In this document: positions 1 to 6,545 of the stretch, one piece after another
Layout: each line of letters begins with the position of its first letter
Position numbering within the stretch: the first letter of the stretch is position 1
Source: Deltaproteobacteria bacterium
GTDB taxonomy: Bacteria > Desulfobacterota > Desulfobacteria > Desulfobacterales > Desulfobacteraceae
Reading direction: 5' to 3'
Length of the DNA: 7,696 bases
Assembly (NCBI GenBank): GCA_003647385.1
Contig: QMMT01000079.1
Span: forward strand, 1-7,696
Program-made: the position numbers and the translations under genes
Notes under the pieces: model-generated
Seen by the model: the letters and a program-made list of their open reading frames with translations, nothing else
Database searches by the model: none
What the model was told of the DNA's origin: nothing

Positions 1-806
1 AGATTGATAATTGCAGCAGATACAATGATGATCCGAAGCTTGTTGAAAATCTTGTTGTCGATCTTATAGTCTGTTGCCGAGTTCACGATATGAAGGACCA
101 GAGAAATAATAGCAGGTCCAGCCGCAAATGCTGAAGCCAAAAATCTTGGGCCCAGGAGCGGATTGTTCCAAAACGGTCTTGCCGGCAGTCCCTGGTACAA
201 AAAAGCTGTAATCATGTGGATCGCCACTGCCCACCCGATGGAGATAAAGACAAAGGGTTTGTAGTATTTTCCCACAGGTTCTTTGCCCTGATAATGGCAA
301 TAAACGATATAGGCTGGTACCAGAGCATTTAAGGCAAGATAGCCGTTTAAAACAAGAATATCCCATGCAAGAAGTGAAGAAGGAAAGTTAAGCTGACCGA
401 TTCCCGGTATCAGGTGCCAGAACTGCAAAGGCCGGCCTAGATCAACAAATACAAATGTCATGCACATGACAAGTGCACCTACTGCCACAACTTCGCCAAT
501 GATAACAACCTTATGCAAATCTTTATCGCCGAATACATAGGAGGGTAAAATCAGCATAACTGCTGCGGCAGCAACACCAACCAGAAACGTAAAATTGGAG
601 ATATAAAATCCCCATGATACGATGTTGGACATATTGGTGGCGGACAGACCCAGCTTAAACTGGATAAAATAGCCATATACGCCGGTTAACATCAGGCAAA
701 CCAGGATGCACAGGTATATCTGGTATCCGATGGAGCCTGACAGGTTCCATAAAAGGGTATCCTTAGCAAATGAAAGTAAACCTTTTGAAGCCATATCTTT
801 TTTCAT
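1..806 (-). CDS. NrfD/DsrP-like integral membrane quinol-oxidising subunit (partial, C-terminus outside window)
   Basis: This is an NrfD/PsrC-family membrane protein, which exchanges electrons between the quinone pool and a partner iron-sulfur protein. Reading in from the ATG at 806 gives 268 complete codons with no stop before the window edge; family members usually have 300-400 residues, so the C-terminal part is missing. About seven hydrophobic segments are visible (roughly residues 28-50, 68-92, 98-122, 144-170, 183-205, 222-244 and 256 onward). The family signature DLGRP lies at 122-126, followed by QFWH, and the stretches AIHMITAFLYQG and NPLLGPRFLASAFAAGPA resemble DsrP/HmcC-type members. 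A TAAGGA sequence sits 8-9 bases before the ATG, and the gene starts 20 bp after the iron-sulfur gene stop. It is the last gene in view of the nap operon, and I infer that it feeds menaquinol electrons to the preceding iron-sulfur protein. The family is certain; the nitrate role rests on gene context. Confidence 0.9.
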   Translation of the reverse strand, partial: MKKDMASKGLLSFAKDTLLWNLSGSIGYQIYLCILVCLMLTGVYGYFIQFKLGLSATNMSNIVSWGFYISNFTFLVGVAAAAVMLILPSYVFGDKDLHKVVIIGEVVAVGALVMCMTFVFVDLGRPLQFWHLIPGIGQLNFPSSLLAWDILVLNGYLALNALVPAYIVYCHYQGKEPVGKYYKPFVFISIGWAVAIHMITAFLYQGLPARPFWNNPLLGPRFLASAFAAGPAIISLVLHIVNSATDYKIDNKIFNKLRIIIVSAAIIN

Positions 807-826
807 ATTGATATCCTTAGGACTTA

Positions 827-1759
827 TTAATCGATAAAATACCAGAACTTGGGATCTGTACCCAGGTCTTCCTTAAGCCTGTAAACTTTTTTATTTTCCA
901 GCACAAACCTGATTTCACTGTCAGGATCGAGCAAGTTACCAAATACCCGGGCACCGGTTGGACAGGCCTCAACACAGGCTGTTACTTTGCCTTTTCGGCT
1001 TCTCTGGATACAAAAGGTACATTTTTCCATCATACCCCTGACCCGCTGCCGGTTCCCCAGGTAATGCTGTTGCGTGGTAACCTCTTCTTTAGGTATTTCA
1101 GGCTGGTTCCAATTGAAGCGTCTACCCCAGTATGGGCAGGCAGCCATGCAGTAGCGGCAGCCAATGCACCAGTCATAATCCACAACAACAATGCCGTCCT
1201 TTTCCTTCCAGGTGGCTTTGGTGGGACATGCTTTTACGCAGGGCGGATTCTCACATTGAAAACACTGCACTCCCATATAAAAATGGCCTTCCTTTGGAAC
1301 CATATGGAAGTATTTGCCATCACCCTGGTCCGGCGACATCTGGCCATGCTCCATCTCAAAAATTCGGATATACTGGGTATTTGATTTTCGATCCAGGTTG
1401 TTCTCCTTCACACAGGCCTTGACACATTCCATGTAGCCTTCACACCGGGTGACATTAAAGGCATACCCGTACAGGACATTTTCAGCAGGTCCGGTTGTAT
1501 CAATATTTACATTGATATCCTGCCTGAGTTTGGCAAGTTTTTCCAGCCGGGTAACCGTCTGCTGTCTTTCAGTCGGAGTCATCAGGCGATAATGCTTTTT
1601 AAAGTATTCCTTAAATTCCAGGGAAAAGGCTTCGGAACTGCCTAAAAGACCCTTGCCTTTACAACCGGCTGTCACGGCTGTACTGCCGGCTATGGCTGCG
1701 GATGCTGCTCCTTTGAGAAAGGTTCTGCGATTTATTTTTTTCTTTTTATCAGAATCCAT
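827..1759 (-). CDS. Tat-exported iron-sulfur protein, NrfC/DsrO/HybA-like, with four cluster motifs (one lacking a Cys)
   Basis: This 310-residue periplasmic ferredoxin-like protein is expected to pass electrons between the NrfD subunit and a cytochrome. RRTFLKG at residues 11-17 followed by an Ala-rich stretch is a Tat signal; TAGC ending at C33 could be a weak lipobox. Cluster Cys sets are C166/C169/C174/C178, C198/C201/C204/C208 and C247/C250/C262/C266. The first set has only C106, C112 and C116, because the position where a fourth Cys is expected (109) is Tyr, encoded TAC at 1435-1433. That site may hold a [3Fe-4S] cluster, an altered cluster or none. CENPPC, WCIGCRYCMAACPYW and EACPTGAR are typical of the NrfC/DsrO/HybA group. 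The start has AGGA about 8 bases upstream and lies 13 bp after the preceding cytochrome stop. The family is certain; the electron partners are inferred from gene order. Confidence 0.92.
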   Translation of the reverse strand: MDSDKKKKINRRTFLKGAASAAIAGSTAVTAGCKGKGLLGSSEAFSLEFKEYFKKHYRLMTPTERQQTVTRLEKLAKLRQDINVNIDTTGPAENVLYGYAFNVTRCEGYMECVKACVKENNLDRKSNTQYIRIFEMEHGQMSPDQGDGKYFHMVPKEGHFYMGVQCFQCENPPCVKACPTKATWKEKDGIVVVDYDWCIGCRYCMAACPYWGRRFNWNQPEIPKEEVTTQQHYLGNRQRVRGMMEKCTFCIQRSRKGKVTACVEACPTGARVFGNLLDPDSEIRFVLENKKVYRLKEDLGTDPKFWYFID

Positions 1760-1772
1760 ACGGTCATCCTAT

Positions 1773-2408
1773 CTATTTAAGCGGAACAGAATATGTTTTG
1801 GGCCATTGTTTTTCAAAACGCGGAGAATGCGGGTTATGGCAGGACGTACAGTTTTTTACCACCCGTTCACCTGCCCAGTAGGTCACACGCTTTCCATGAG
1901 CACCTCCGATCCAGTCTTTTTTCTGTCTGAAATGACACTGGCCACACATATCATAGACATGATCCAGATCAATTTTGTCTGTCGTACTTGACACAAGAAA
2001 ATCTCGATCATCTTTATTGTGGCAGGTATCGCAGGACAGGGGCTTGCCTTTATTTCCGTGAAGCACCTTAATATCGGCATGGGACATATCAGCTGCATTA
2101 TTTATAAGGACTTTTTTATTATTGTGACACGAACTGCACTGAAAGCGTTTTATTTCATTTTTCCGTGCCTGGGTAAAAAAGGTTCCTCCCTGGTATTCTA
2201 CAGTTGCCTTAACGATATTTTTCGGCAGGGGTATGCTTTGCTCAACCTGAGTGGCCTTATCAAGTTTTGATGTGGCCTTTTTGATTTTTGATGCCACACC
2301 CTGGTCATTTGAAAAGGCTGCCATTGAAGAGAAAAGAACCATAATTCCCGGAAGAATACAAAACAGTATAATATAAAAAAGGTATTTTTTGATTTTTGGG
2401 TTTTTCAT
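1773..2408 (-). CDS. Tetraheme c-type cytochrome, periplasmic or membrane-anchored
   Basis: This 211-residue cytochrome has four CxxCH motifs (CSSCH 91-95, CDTCH 126-130, CGQCH 155-159, CTSCH 187-191). Other histidines at 110, 117, 150, 171 and 194 could be distal ligands, so bis-His hemes are likely. Residues 9-33 are hydrophobic after a Lys-rich start and act as a signal peptide or N-terminal anchor; I cannot decide which. The C-terminal pattern GGAHGKR, NCTSCHNPHSP and WPKTY recalls small cytochromes encoded with NrfD/iron-sulfur modules. It is not recognisably NapC/NrfH or cytochrome c3. GAGGTGG lies just before the ATG. The gene sits 19 bp after the NapB-like gene and 13 bp before the iron-sulfur gene, so I infer that it carries electrons from the iron-sulfur protein to the NapB-like protein. 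It may play the part of Desulfovibrio NapM, but I do not claim homology. Confidence 0.9.
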   Translation of the reverse strand: MKNPKIKKYLFYIILFCILPGIMVLFSSMAAFSNDQGVASKIKKATSKLDKATQVEQSIPLPKNIVKATVEYQGGTFFTQARKNEIKRFQCSSCHNNKKVLINNAADMSHADIKVLHGNKGKPLSCDTCHNKDDRDFLVSSTTDKIDLDHVYDMCGQCHFRQKKDWIGGAHGKRVTYWAGERVVKNCTSCHNPHSPRFEKQWPKTYSVPLK

Positions 2409-2427
2409 ACCACCTCTTCTTTATTCA

Positions 2428-3105
2428 TCACTTAGGATTTCTGGAAAATAGTTCTCTTACTTCCTCGGGCACATGGCACTGCCTGCAATTGCCTCTCATG
2501 GGATGTTCCACCCTGATGGGAACCACAGTTCCGGGCCCCACATGGCATGCAATGCAATTTTCCCTCATCTGAAGCGGATGGGCAATCACAGGAGGAGAAC
2601 CAGCCAAAGCCGATTTTCCTAATTTTGGAGGTTGAACACTCACCCAGTCAGTCCCCTGAAAAAGTTCTTTAATAACAGGTTTAACGTGACATTGCTCACA
2701 ATTGCTATGCTGAGGATGGGGTGTCACCGGTGTAAACCGGTTCATACTCTGGGTAAACCCTCCTCGTTCATGACAGGAAAGGCATACATACTCTTGGCCT
2801 TTTTCATCCACCATATCATGGGGAATAATGGGCGGTGACCCTGGATACTGGCGAAGAGAATAATAATAATTCAGCGTACGGGCTGTTGAAGCCCCCTCCA
2901 TATAAGCAGGTGTTGTATTGTTATATGTATGATAAAGTTGTCTGGCGTTATGATCAAAATCAGAAACCGGTGCATTGTTTACCTTTGCTAAAACCTCACC
3001 TGTATTTACGGAAAAGGCCTGAAAAATAATTATTGGCAAAGCAATGACACCAATGACTGCAAACAAGAAAAAAAATTTGCCTAATTTTAGATCTGGTTTT
3101 TCCAT
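2428..3105 (-). CDS. napB: NapB-like tetraheme cytochrome c, apparent internal duplication of diheme NapB
   Basis: This protein has 225 residues from the ATG at 3105. A hydrophobic segment at residues 11-31 is an anchor or signal. Four CxxCH motifs are present at 108-112, 136-140, 184-188 and 207-211. Two halves repeat the same layout: GSPPIIPH (89-96), then CLSCH, then PHPQHSNCEQCHV; and GSPPVIAH (169-176), then NCIACHV, then HPMRGNCRQCHV. The PPxIPH motif before the first heme and the QCHV motif are marks of NapB, the diheme electron-donor subunit of NapA, so this looks like two NapB units in one chain. The napA stop and this start share a base (TAATG), with GGAG 8 bases upstream, indicating translational coupling. 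A longer reading from an ATG at 3132 adds nine residues but lacks a good ribosome site. Its role as direct donor to NapA is a strong inference from family and context. Confidence 0.9.
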   Translation of the reverse strand: MEKPDLKLGKFFFLFAVIGVIALPIIIFQAFSVNTGEVLAKVNNAPVSDFDHNARQLYHTYNNTTPAYMEGASTARTLNYYYSLRQYPGSPPIIPHDMVDEKGQEYVCLSCHERGGFTQSMNRFTPVTPHPQHSNCEQCHVKPVIKELFQGTDWVSVQPPKLGKSALAGSPPVIAHPLQMRENCIACHVGPGTVVPIRVEHPMRGNCRQCHVPEEVRELFSRNPK

Positions 3106-5420
3106 TAGACTTTCTCCAGTTTTACCGCACATTTTTTATAATCCGGTTGTTTGGAAATAGGACAGAAAGCATCCAGCGTAACCTCATTGATCAGATAACT
3201 TTCATCAAAGAACGGTACAAATACCATTCCCGTGGGTGGGTTTCCCCGACCGTTAATACTGGCTTTCATTACCAACGATCCTCTTCTGGAGGATATTTTA
3301 ACTTTACTGCCTTCGACGACTCCAAGGGATTTGGCATCTTCCGGATTGATTTCCACATAGGATTCCGGCATGGCCTTATGGAGAATGGGAATCCTTCGGG
3401 TCATTGATCCGGTATGCCAATGTTCCAAGACCCTGCCGGTATTTAGCCAGAACGGGTATTCCCTGTCCGGTGATTCAGCTGCCGGCTCATAGGGCCGCAA
3501 CCATACCCAGGCCCGGTGATCGGGTTTGCCATAAAAATCAAACGAATCACCCTGGCAGGCAGGGTCATATTTGCCATTATACCGCCAGCGGGTCTCTTTA
3601 CCGTCTACATAGGGCCATTGAACCCCGGATTGTTCTGTTAAAACCTTATAGGGTGCCATACGATGTTTTGGGGTATCATGAAATTTTGTATATTCATTCC
3701 AGATATCCTCTATATAGGAATCCTGGCTCCATGGAAACTGTTTTTCAAACCCTAAGCGCCGTGCTACCTGTATAAGCTGCCAGGTATTGCACATGGCTTC
3801 ACCGGGTTTGGGTACGAGCTGCGCGTTATGCTGGGTTCGTCTTTCTGAATTTCCGAAAAACCCTTCTCTTTCCACCCACAAGGCAGATGGTAAGATAACA
3901 TCTGCAACGTCTGATGTGGGGGTTGGATAAATTTCAGATACCACAATAAAGCGGCCGTCTTTTTTGGCACCATCACGATACCGTCTCAAATTGGGCATCG
4001 TCACCATGGGGTTGGTTACCTGAATCCACATAAAATTAATATCGCCCCGATCAAGAGCCCTGAACATTTCAACGGTATGATAAGTGGGTTTAGGATCGAT
4101 ATTGGTTTCAGGAACGCCCCAGATTTTGGCAGCCATTTTCCGGGACTCTTCTTTCATTACCACACCATGGGGAAGTTTATGTGTCAGTGTACCCACTTCT
4201 CTTACCGTACCACATGCACTGGGCTGGCCCGTCAAAGAAAACGGGCTGTTCCCCGGTTCGGAAATTTTGCCGGTCAAAAGATGAATATTATAGACCAGGT
4301 TATTGATCCAGGTCCCTCTTGTATGCTGGTTCATCCCCATGGTCCAGAAAGAGGTGACTTTTTTTGCCGGATCTCCATAAAGAGCCGCCAGATATTTAAT
4401 ATCTTCAGCCGATACGCCTGAAATTTTTTCAACTGTTTCAGGCGTGTAATCCTCCAGGAATGTCTTTAATGCTTCAAAATCAACTGTTTCAGCTTTGTCT
4501 TTAAACTTAAAATGGTCTTCGGTGCCATACCCAATATTGGTTTTACCTTTATGGAAAGAGACATGTTTTGAAACAAATGCTTCGTTTATCCAGCCATTTT
4601 TTATAATTTCATGACAGATCCCATTGGCAATGGCTAAGTCAGACTGGGGATTGAAGATCATGGATTTATCAGCCGCCTGGCTGGAACGGGTTGAACGAGT
4701 CGTTAAATCTATTATTTTAACATGCGTTTTTGATTTCCGGTTGGCCAGCATCCTGGAAAATAATACCGGGTGCATTTCCGCCATGTTGTTTCCCCAGGTA
4801 ATAAAAACATCTGCATTATCAATATCTTCATAGCACCCCATGGGCTCATCTAAACCAAAGGTCGTCAGGCAGCCGGTTACGGCACTGGCCATGCAGAGTC
4901 TTGCATTGGCCTCTACATTGTTGGTACCGATACAGCCTTTAAAAAATTTTGACGCTGCATACCCGTCAGGAATTGACCATTGACCAGATCCATAAATACA
5001 CACGGAATCCTTGCCTTTTTCCTGTATAGATGTTTTCATCTTTTCAGCCACAAGGTCCAAAGCTTCTTCGATGGGCGTTGGAACCATCTGACCATTTTTT
5101 CTGACATAGGCAGTTTTGAATCTGTCTTTTCCGTACAGAATCTGCACTGAATGGTATCCTTTTACACAACACAGCCCTTTATTAACAGAACATCTTGGAT
5201 CTCCTTTTACAGCAACGGCTTTTTCTCCTGATACTCCGACAAGAAGGCCACATCCAGTCCCGCAGAAACGACAGGGGGTCTTGTTCCATTGAATGGAACC
5301 GGCAGGAAGATCCGTTGGTTTCCAGCTGGCAAAACTGATGCCCGGAAACATGGTTGCTGCAGCTACAGCTGCACTCTTCAAGGCCATAGACCGAATAAAA
5401 TGTCTTCTGGTAATCGTCAT
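3105..5420 (-). CDS. napA: Periplasmic nitrate reductase catalytic subunit NapA
   Basis: NapA reduces nitrate to nitrite in the periplasm using a bis-MGD molybdenum cofactor and one [4Fe-4S] cluster. The 771-residue precursor starts with a Tat signal (TRRHFIRS, residues 4-11, hydrophobic to about 31). The cluster motif is C50/C53/C57 with C85 in LCCVKGY, whose K87 is the conserved lysine between cluster and cofactor. The molybdenum ligand is C176 in [10 protein letters not shown], followed by [12 protein letters not shown], a NapA hallmark that argues against formate dehydrogenase. [11 protein letters not shown] (361-371) and [12 protein letters not shown] (399-410) match the NapA active-site region, and [16 protein letters not shown] (661-676) begins the C-terminal MopB domain. 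The length is close to the short Desulfovibrio type rather than the roughly 830-residue E. coli type. AAGGAG stands about 8 bases before the ATG, and napD ends 34 bp upstream. All expected key residues are present. Confidence 0.98.
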   Translation of the reverse strand: MTITRRHFIRSMALKSAAVAAATMFPGISFASWKPTDLPAGSIQWNKTPCRFCGTGCGLLVGVSGEKAVAVKGDPRCSVNKGLCCVKGYHSVQILYGKDRFKTAYVRKNGQMVPTPIEEALDLVAEKMKTSIQEKGKDSVCIYGSGQWSIPDGYAASKFFKGCIGTNNVEANARLCMASAVTGCLTTFGLDEPMGCYEDIDNADVFITWGNNMAEMHPVLFSRMLANRKSKTHVKIIDLTTRSTRSSQAADKSMIFNPQSDLAIANGICHEIIKNGWINEAFVSKHVSFHKGKTNIGYGTEDHFKFKDKAETVDFEALKTFLEDYTPETVEKISGVSAEDIKYLAALYGDPAKKVTSFWTMGMNQHTRGTWINNLVYNIHLLTGKISEPGNSPFSLTGQPSACGTVREVGTLTHKLPHGVVMKEESRKMAAKIWGVPETNIDPKPTYHTVEMFRALDRGDINFMWIQVTNPMVTMPNLRRYRDGAKKDGRFIVVSEIYPTPTSDVADVILPSALWVEREGFFGNSERRTQHNAQLVPKPGEAMCNTWQLIQVARRLGFEKQFPWSQDSYIEDIWNEYTKFHDTPKHRMAPYKVLTEQSGVQWPYVDGKETRWRYNGKYDPACQGDSFDFYGKPDHRAWVWLRPYEPAAESPDREYPFWLNTGRVLEHWHTGSMTRRIPILHKAMPESYVEINPEDAKSLGVVEGSKVKISSRRGSLVMKASINGRGNPPTGMVFVPFFDESYLINEVTLDAFCPISKQPDYKKCAVKLEKV
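3110..3117 (-). promoter_or_regulatory. Ribosome binding site deciding the napB start
   Basis: GGAGAAAG reads on the minus strand inside the last codons of napA, with GGAG ending 8 bases before the ATG at 3105. It supports the TAATG stop-start overlap over the upstream ATG at 3132, which has no such sequence. Confidence 0.6.
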
Positions 5421-5454
5421 ATACCGCTCCTTTTGTTAATAGTGTATATTTTTA

Positions 5455-5682
5455 TTAATCTGTATGTCCAAAGGTCATGCTCAATGACTGCAATGATGCC
5501 AAATCTTTAATATTATTTATCAAATCTTTGTTGGTTTCTTCATCAGGGGTATCGGTTAACAGAATCAACACATCTTTGTTGTCAGATGGCTTTACCTCGC
5601 AATATTGCATTACAGAGAGGTCCTTGATGAGTTGATCTTTCATGCTGTTCTCAGGATAGGCAAGAAAACTGAATATTGGCAT
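5455..5682 (-). CDS. napD: NapD-like chaperone for NapA maturation
   Basis: NapD is a small cytoplasmic ferredoxin-fold protein that binds the Tat signal peptide of NapA and holds back export until the cofactor is inserted. This 75-residue protein starts MPIFSFLAYP, then has YCEVKPSDNKDVLILLTDT (compare GCEV and the following hydrophobic strand in NapD), a helical stretch, and SLQSLSMTFGH as the last strand. It is the first gene of the operon, directly before napA, which fits. The start at 5682 is chosen because AAAGGAG lies 5 bases upstream. The frame stays open to a TTG at 5778, but that extension has no ribosome site and merely translates the operator-like repeats as a repeated IPFCGT. Sequence identity to characterised NapD is low by eye; position and pattern carry the call. 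Confidence 0.85.
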   Translation of the reverse strand: MPIFSFLAYPENSMKDQLIKDLSVMQYCEVKPSDNKDVLILLTDTPDEETNKDLINNIKDLASLQSLSMTFGHTD

Positions 5683-5687
5683 TGTCG

Positions 5688-5694
5688 CTCCTTT
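5688..5694 (-). promoter_or_regulatory. Ribosome binding site deciding the napD start
   Basis: AAAGGAG reads on the minus strand 5 bases before the ATG at 5682. A nearly identical AAAAGGAGCG sequence precedes napA. It rules out the longer TTG-initiated reading of the napD frame. Confidence 0.75.
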
Positions 5695-5725
5695 ATTAAG
5701 GATTGGCTTTATATCTTTAAAATCA

Positions 5726-5770
5726 GTACCACAAAATGGTATACGATATTTGGTACCACAAAATGGTATA
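5726..5770. repeat. Two exact 18-bp direct repeats with TACCA/TGGTA half-sites, probable operator pair
   Basis: GTACCACAAAATGGTATA occurs exactly at 5726-5743 and 5753-5770, 27 bp apart start to start. Each copy contains the inverted repeat TACCA-N5-TGGTA, and an extra TGGTACCA palindrome forms at 5751-5758. The near copy is 44 bases before the napD start, in front of the whole nap operon. The paired palindromic layout suggests binding of a dimeric regulator, but I do not recognise the regulator. A TATAAT at 5769-5774 on the plus strand abuts the second copy, so the element may also, or instead, serve rightward transcription. Confidence 0.7.
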
Positions 5771-5851
5771 TAATGCAAAAAAAAATGATCGCAGAATTGT
5801 AATACTACGTAGCTATATACATAACCATCTGAAATGAATAGAAAAACAAAT

Positions 5852-5880
5852 TTGTAAAATATGTTACAACTTTGTTACAT
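5852..5880. promoter_or_regulatory. Overlapping palindromes resembling CRP/FNR-family operators
   Basis: TTGTAA-N6-TTACAA is a perfect inverted repeat at 5852-5869. It overlaps a second near-palindrome, ATGTTACAACTTTGTTACAT, at 5861-5880, which pairs at 8 of 10 positions. Six-base arms separated by six bases is the general architecture of CRP/FNR-family sites, including HcpR-type regulators of nitrogen-oxide stress genes in anaerobes. The centre is about 178 bases before napD and about 120 bases before the first plus-strand gene, so it could act on either. No convincing -10/-35 pair at a standard distance could be fixed. Confidence 0.45.
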
Positions 5881-5982
5881 GATGGGCTAAAAAGGGTGTG
5901 AATGTATTTGTATAAGATTTTAAAAAACCACTATTTATCTGTTTGATTTAATTACATTTTTCGGTTCTCTCGGTCTGGTTTT

Positions 5983-6282
5983 TTGTCTGTGCTTTCTCTA
6001 TTTAAAGAAAAAATTGAGAAAGGAGAAAAATTGATTGTATATCAAGAGGTTGTCAGTATAGGAGGCGCTGAATTTGATGCAATGTTTGAAAAGTTTAAAT
6101 TTTTGAAAGATGTGGGCATGTCACATTTCAACGGGATAGCCGTTGTAACTCGGAAAAAATGGATTCATAAACTGGTTGATATGGAAGGCAGGTTATTTAA
6201 GAATATAGATATGAAAGGTTTCCCGATTGAGAAGAAAGATAAAGCGATTGAATTCTTAAAATTATCTTGCGATGTTCCCTGA
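5983..6282 (+). CDS. SpoIIAA-like (STAS-fold) domain protein, N-terminus short or degraded
   Basis: The protein, 99 residues from a TTG at 5983, matches the core and C-terminal half of SpoIIAA-like STAS-fold proteins. LFKEKIEKGEKLIVYQEV corresponds to the first helix and second strand, GGAEFDAMFEKFKF to the next helix, GIAVVTRKKW to the characteristic strand and Lys-Trp turn, and a final strand and helix (MKGFPIEKKDKAIEFLK) close the fold. The usual first strands of roughly 15-20 residues are missing. Upstream in the same frame are codons without ATG, then a TGA at 5944-5946, then an ATG at 5902. The TTG at 5983 has no ribosome site. A second in-frame TTG at 6031 has AAAGGAG 5 bases upstream but would remove the first helix. 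It may be a short protein, a start I misplaced, or a decaying gene. The biochemical role of the family is unclear to me; a regulatory or lipid-binding role is only a guess. Confidence 0.55.
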   Translation: MSVLSLFKEKIEKGEKLIVYQEVVSIGGAEFDAMFEKFKFLKDVGMSHFNGIAVVTRKKWIHKLVDMEGRLFKNIDMKGFPIEKKDKAIEFLKLSCDVP

Positions 6283-6545
6283 TAAAGGCCGGTAATTTTC
6301 TTGACATTTATACGCAATTGTTGGAAACTTGGAAGAAATTTTAAAGGTATTATAACCCATGAATAAAGATAATATAAAGAAGAAAAAAAAGAAAAAAAAT
6401 TTTGTGATCAGATTTATGGAATGGATCATTGAGGGGCAAAAAAGGGCTGCTGAAAAAGGCGATATATGCAGCTCATGAATTCCTAAAAAGTAAACTGCCG
6501 GTCAGGCAGGCTGAGATTAAAAAAAAATAAAAAAATGAGTGATAT
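6283..6545 (+). other. Very AT-rich region with poly-A tracts around the small ORF
   Basis: Apart from the 39-codon ORF and its overlapping alternate frame, this stretch holds long A runs (6377-6399 and 6519-6537, each interrupted by a few other bases) and a five-bp stem CTGCC/GGCAG at 6495-6509. On the plus strand the stem is followed by A rather than T, so it is not a terminator for the upstream gene. No established gene family was recognised. Confidence 0.5.
6359..6478 (+). CDS. Lysine-rich 39-residue small ORF, function unknown
   Basis: The ATG at 6359 opens a 39-codon frame ending at TGA 6476-6478. The N-terminus has seven consecutive Lys at residues 7-13, followed by NFVIRFMEWIIEGQKRAAEKG and a CSS end. 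The middle could form a short amphipathic or membrane-associated helix. AAAGG at 6343-6347 is a weak ribosome site with an 11-base spacer. TTGGAA (6329) and TATAAC (6351), 16 bases apart, could be a promoter but would place initiation at about the start codon. A second frame, open from 6408 to the TAA at 6519-6521, overlaps and continues with a plausible helical sequence (AIYAAHEFLKSKLPVRQAE). A frameshifted longer gene is therefore possible. I do not recognise a family with confidence. Confidence 0.35.
   Translation: MNKDNIKKKKKKKNFVIRFMEWIIEGQKRAAEKGDICSS

Larger units (their letters stand above)
5683..5982. other. Intergenic control region between the nap operon and the plus-strand genes
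   Basis: This 300-base AT-rich stretch has no supportable full gene. It contains the napD ribosome site, the paired 18-bp repeats (5726-5770), a nine-A tract at 5777-5785 and the overlapping palindromes (5852-5880). It also holds a 14-codon reading that starts with ATG at 5902 and ends at TGA 5944-5946, in frame with the SpoIIAA-like gene downstream. The nap operon promoter must lie here or share these elements; I could not assign its exact hexamers. Confidence 0.6.

Noticed and set aside
64..366. Minus-strand 100-codon reading with its own ATG
   Set aside because: It lies in a different frame inside the NrfD-type gene, whose frame is continuous, hydrophobic and carries family motifs; this reading is a shadow.
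3105..5420. NapA-like protein being a formate dehydrogenase or assimilatory nitrate reductase
   Set aside because: [22 protein letters not shown], the Tat signal, and adjacent NapD and NapB-like genes all fit periplasmic NapA.
5683..5778. N-terminal extension of the napD frame to a TTG at 5778
   Set aside because: It has no ribosome site, and the extra residues are only a translation of the 27-bp-period repeats (IPFCGT twice). The ATG at 5682 has a strong AAAGGAG.
5944..5946. TGA as a selenocysteine codon in the SpoIIAA-like frame
   Set aside because: Sulfate reducers do use selenocysteine, but no SECIS-like hairpin is evident after the TGA, and the family has no redox Cys at such a position; decay or a different start is simpler.
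6301..6330. TTGACA at 6301 as a -35 promoter element
   Set aside because: No acceptable -10 hexamer occurs 16-18 bases downstream (the sequence there is GAAACT).
6495..6509. CTGCC/GGCAG hairpin as a transcription terminator
   Set aside because: The stem is only 5 bp and is followed by A on the plus strand. On the minus strand it is followed by an interrupted T run, but no minus-strand gene upstream needs it.
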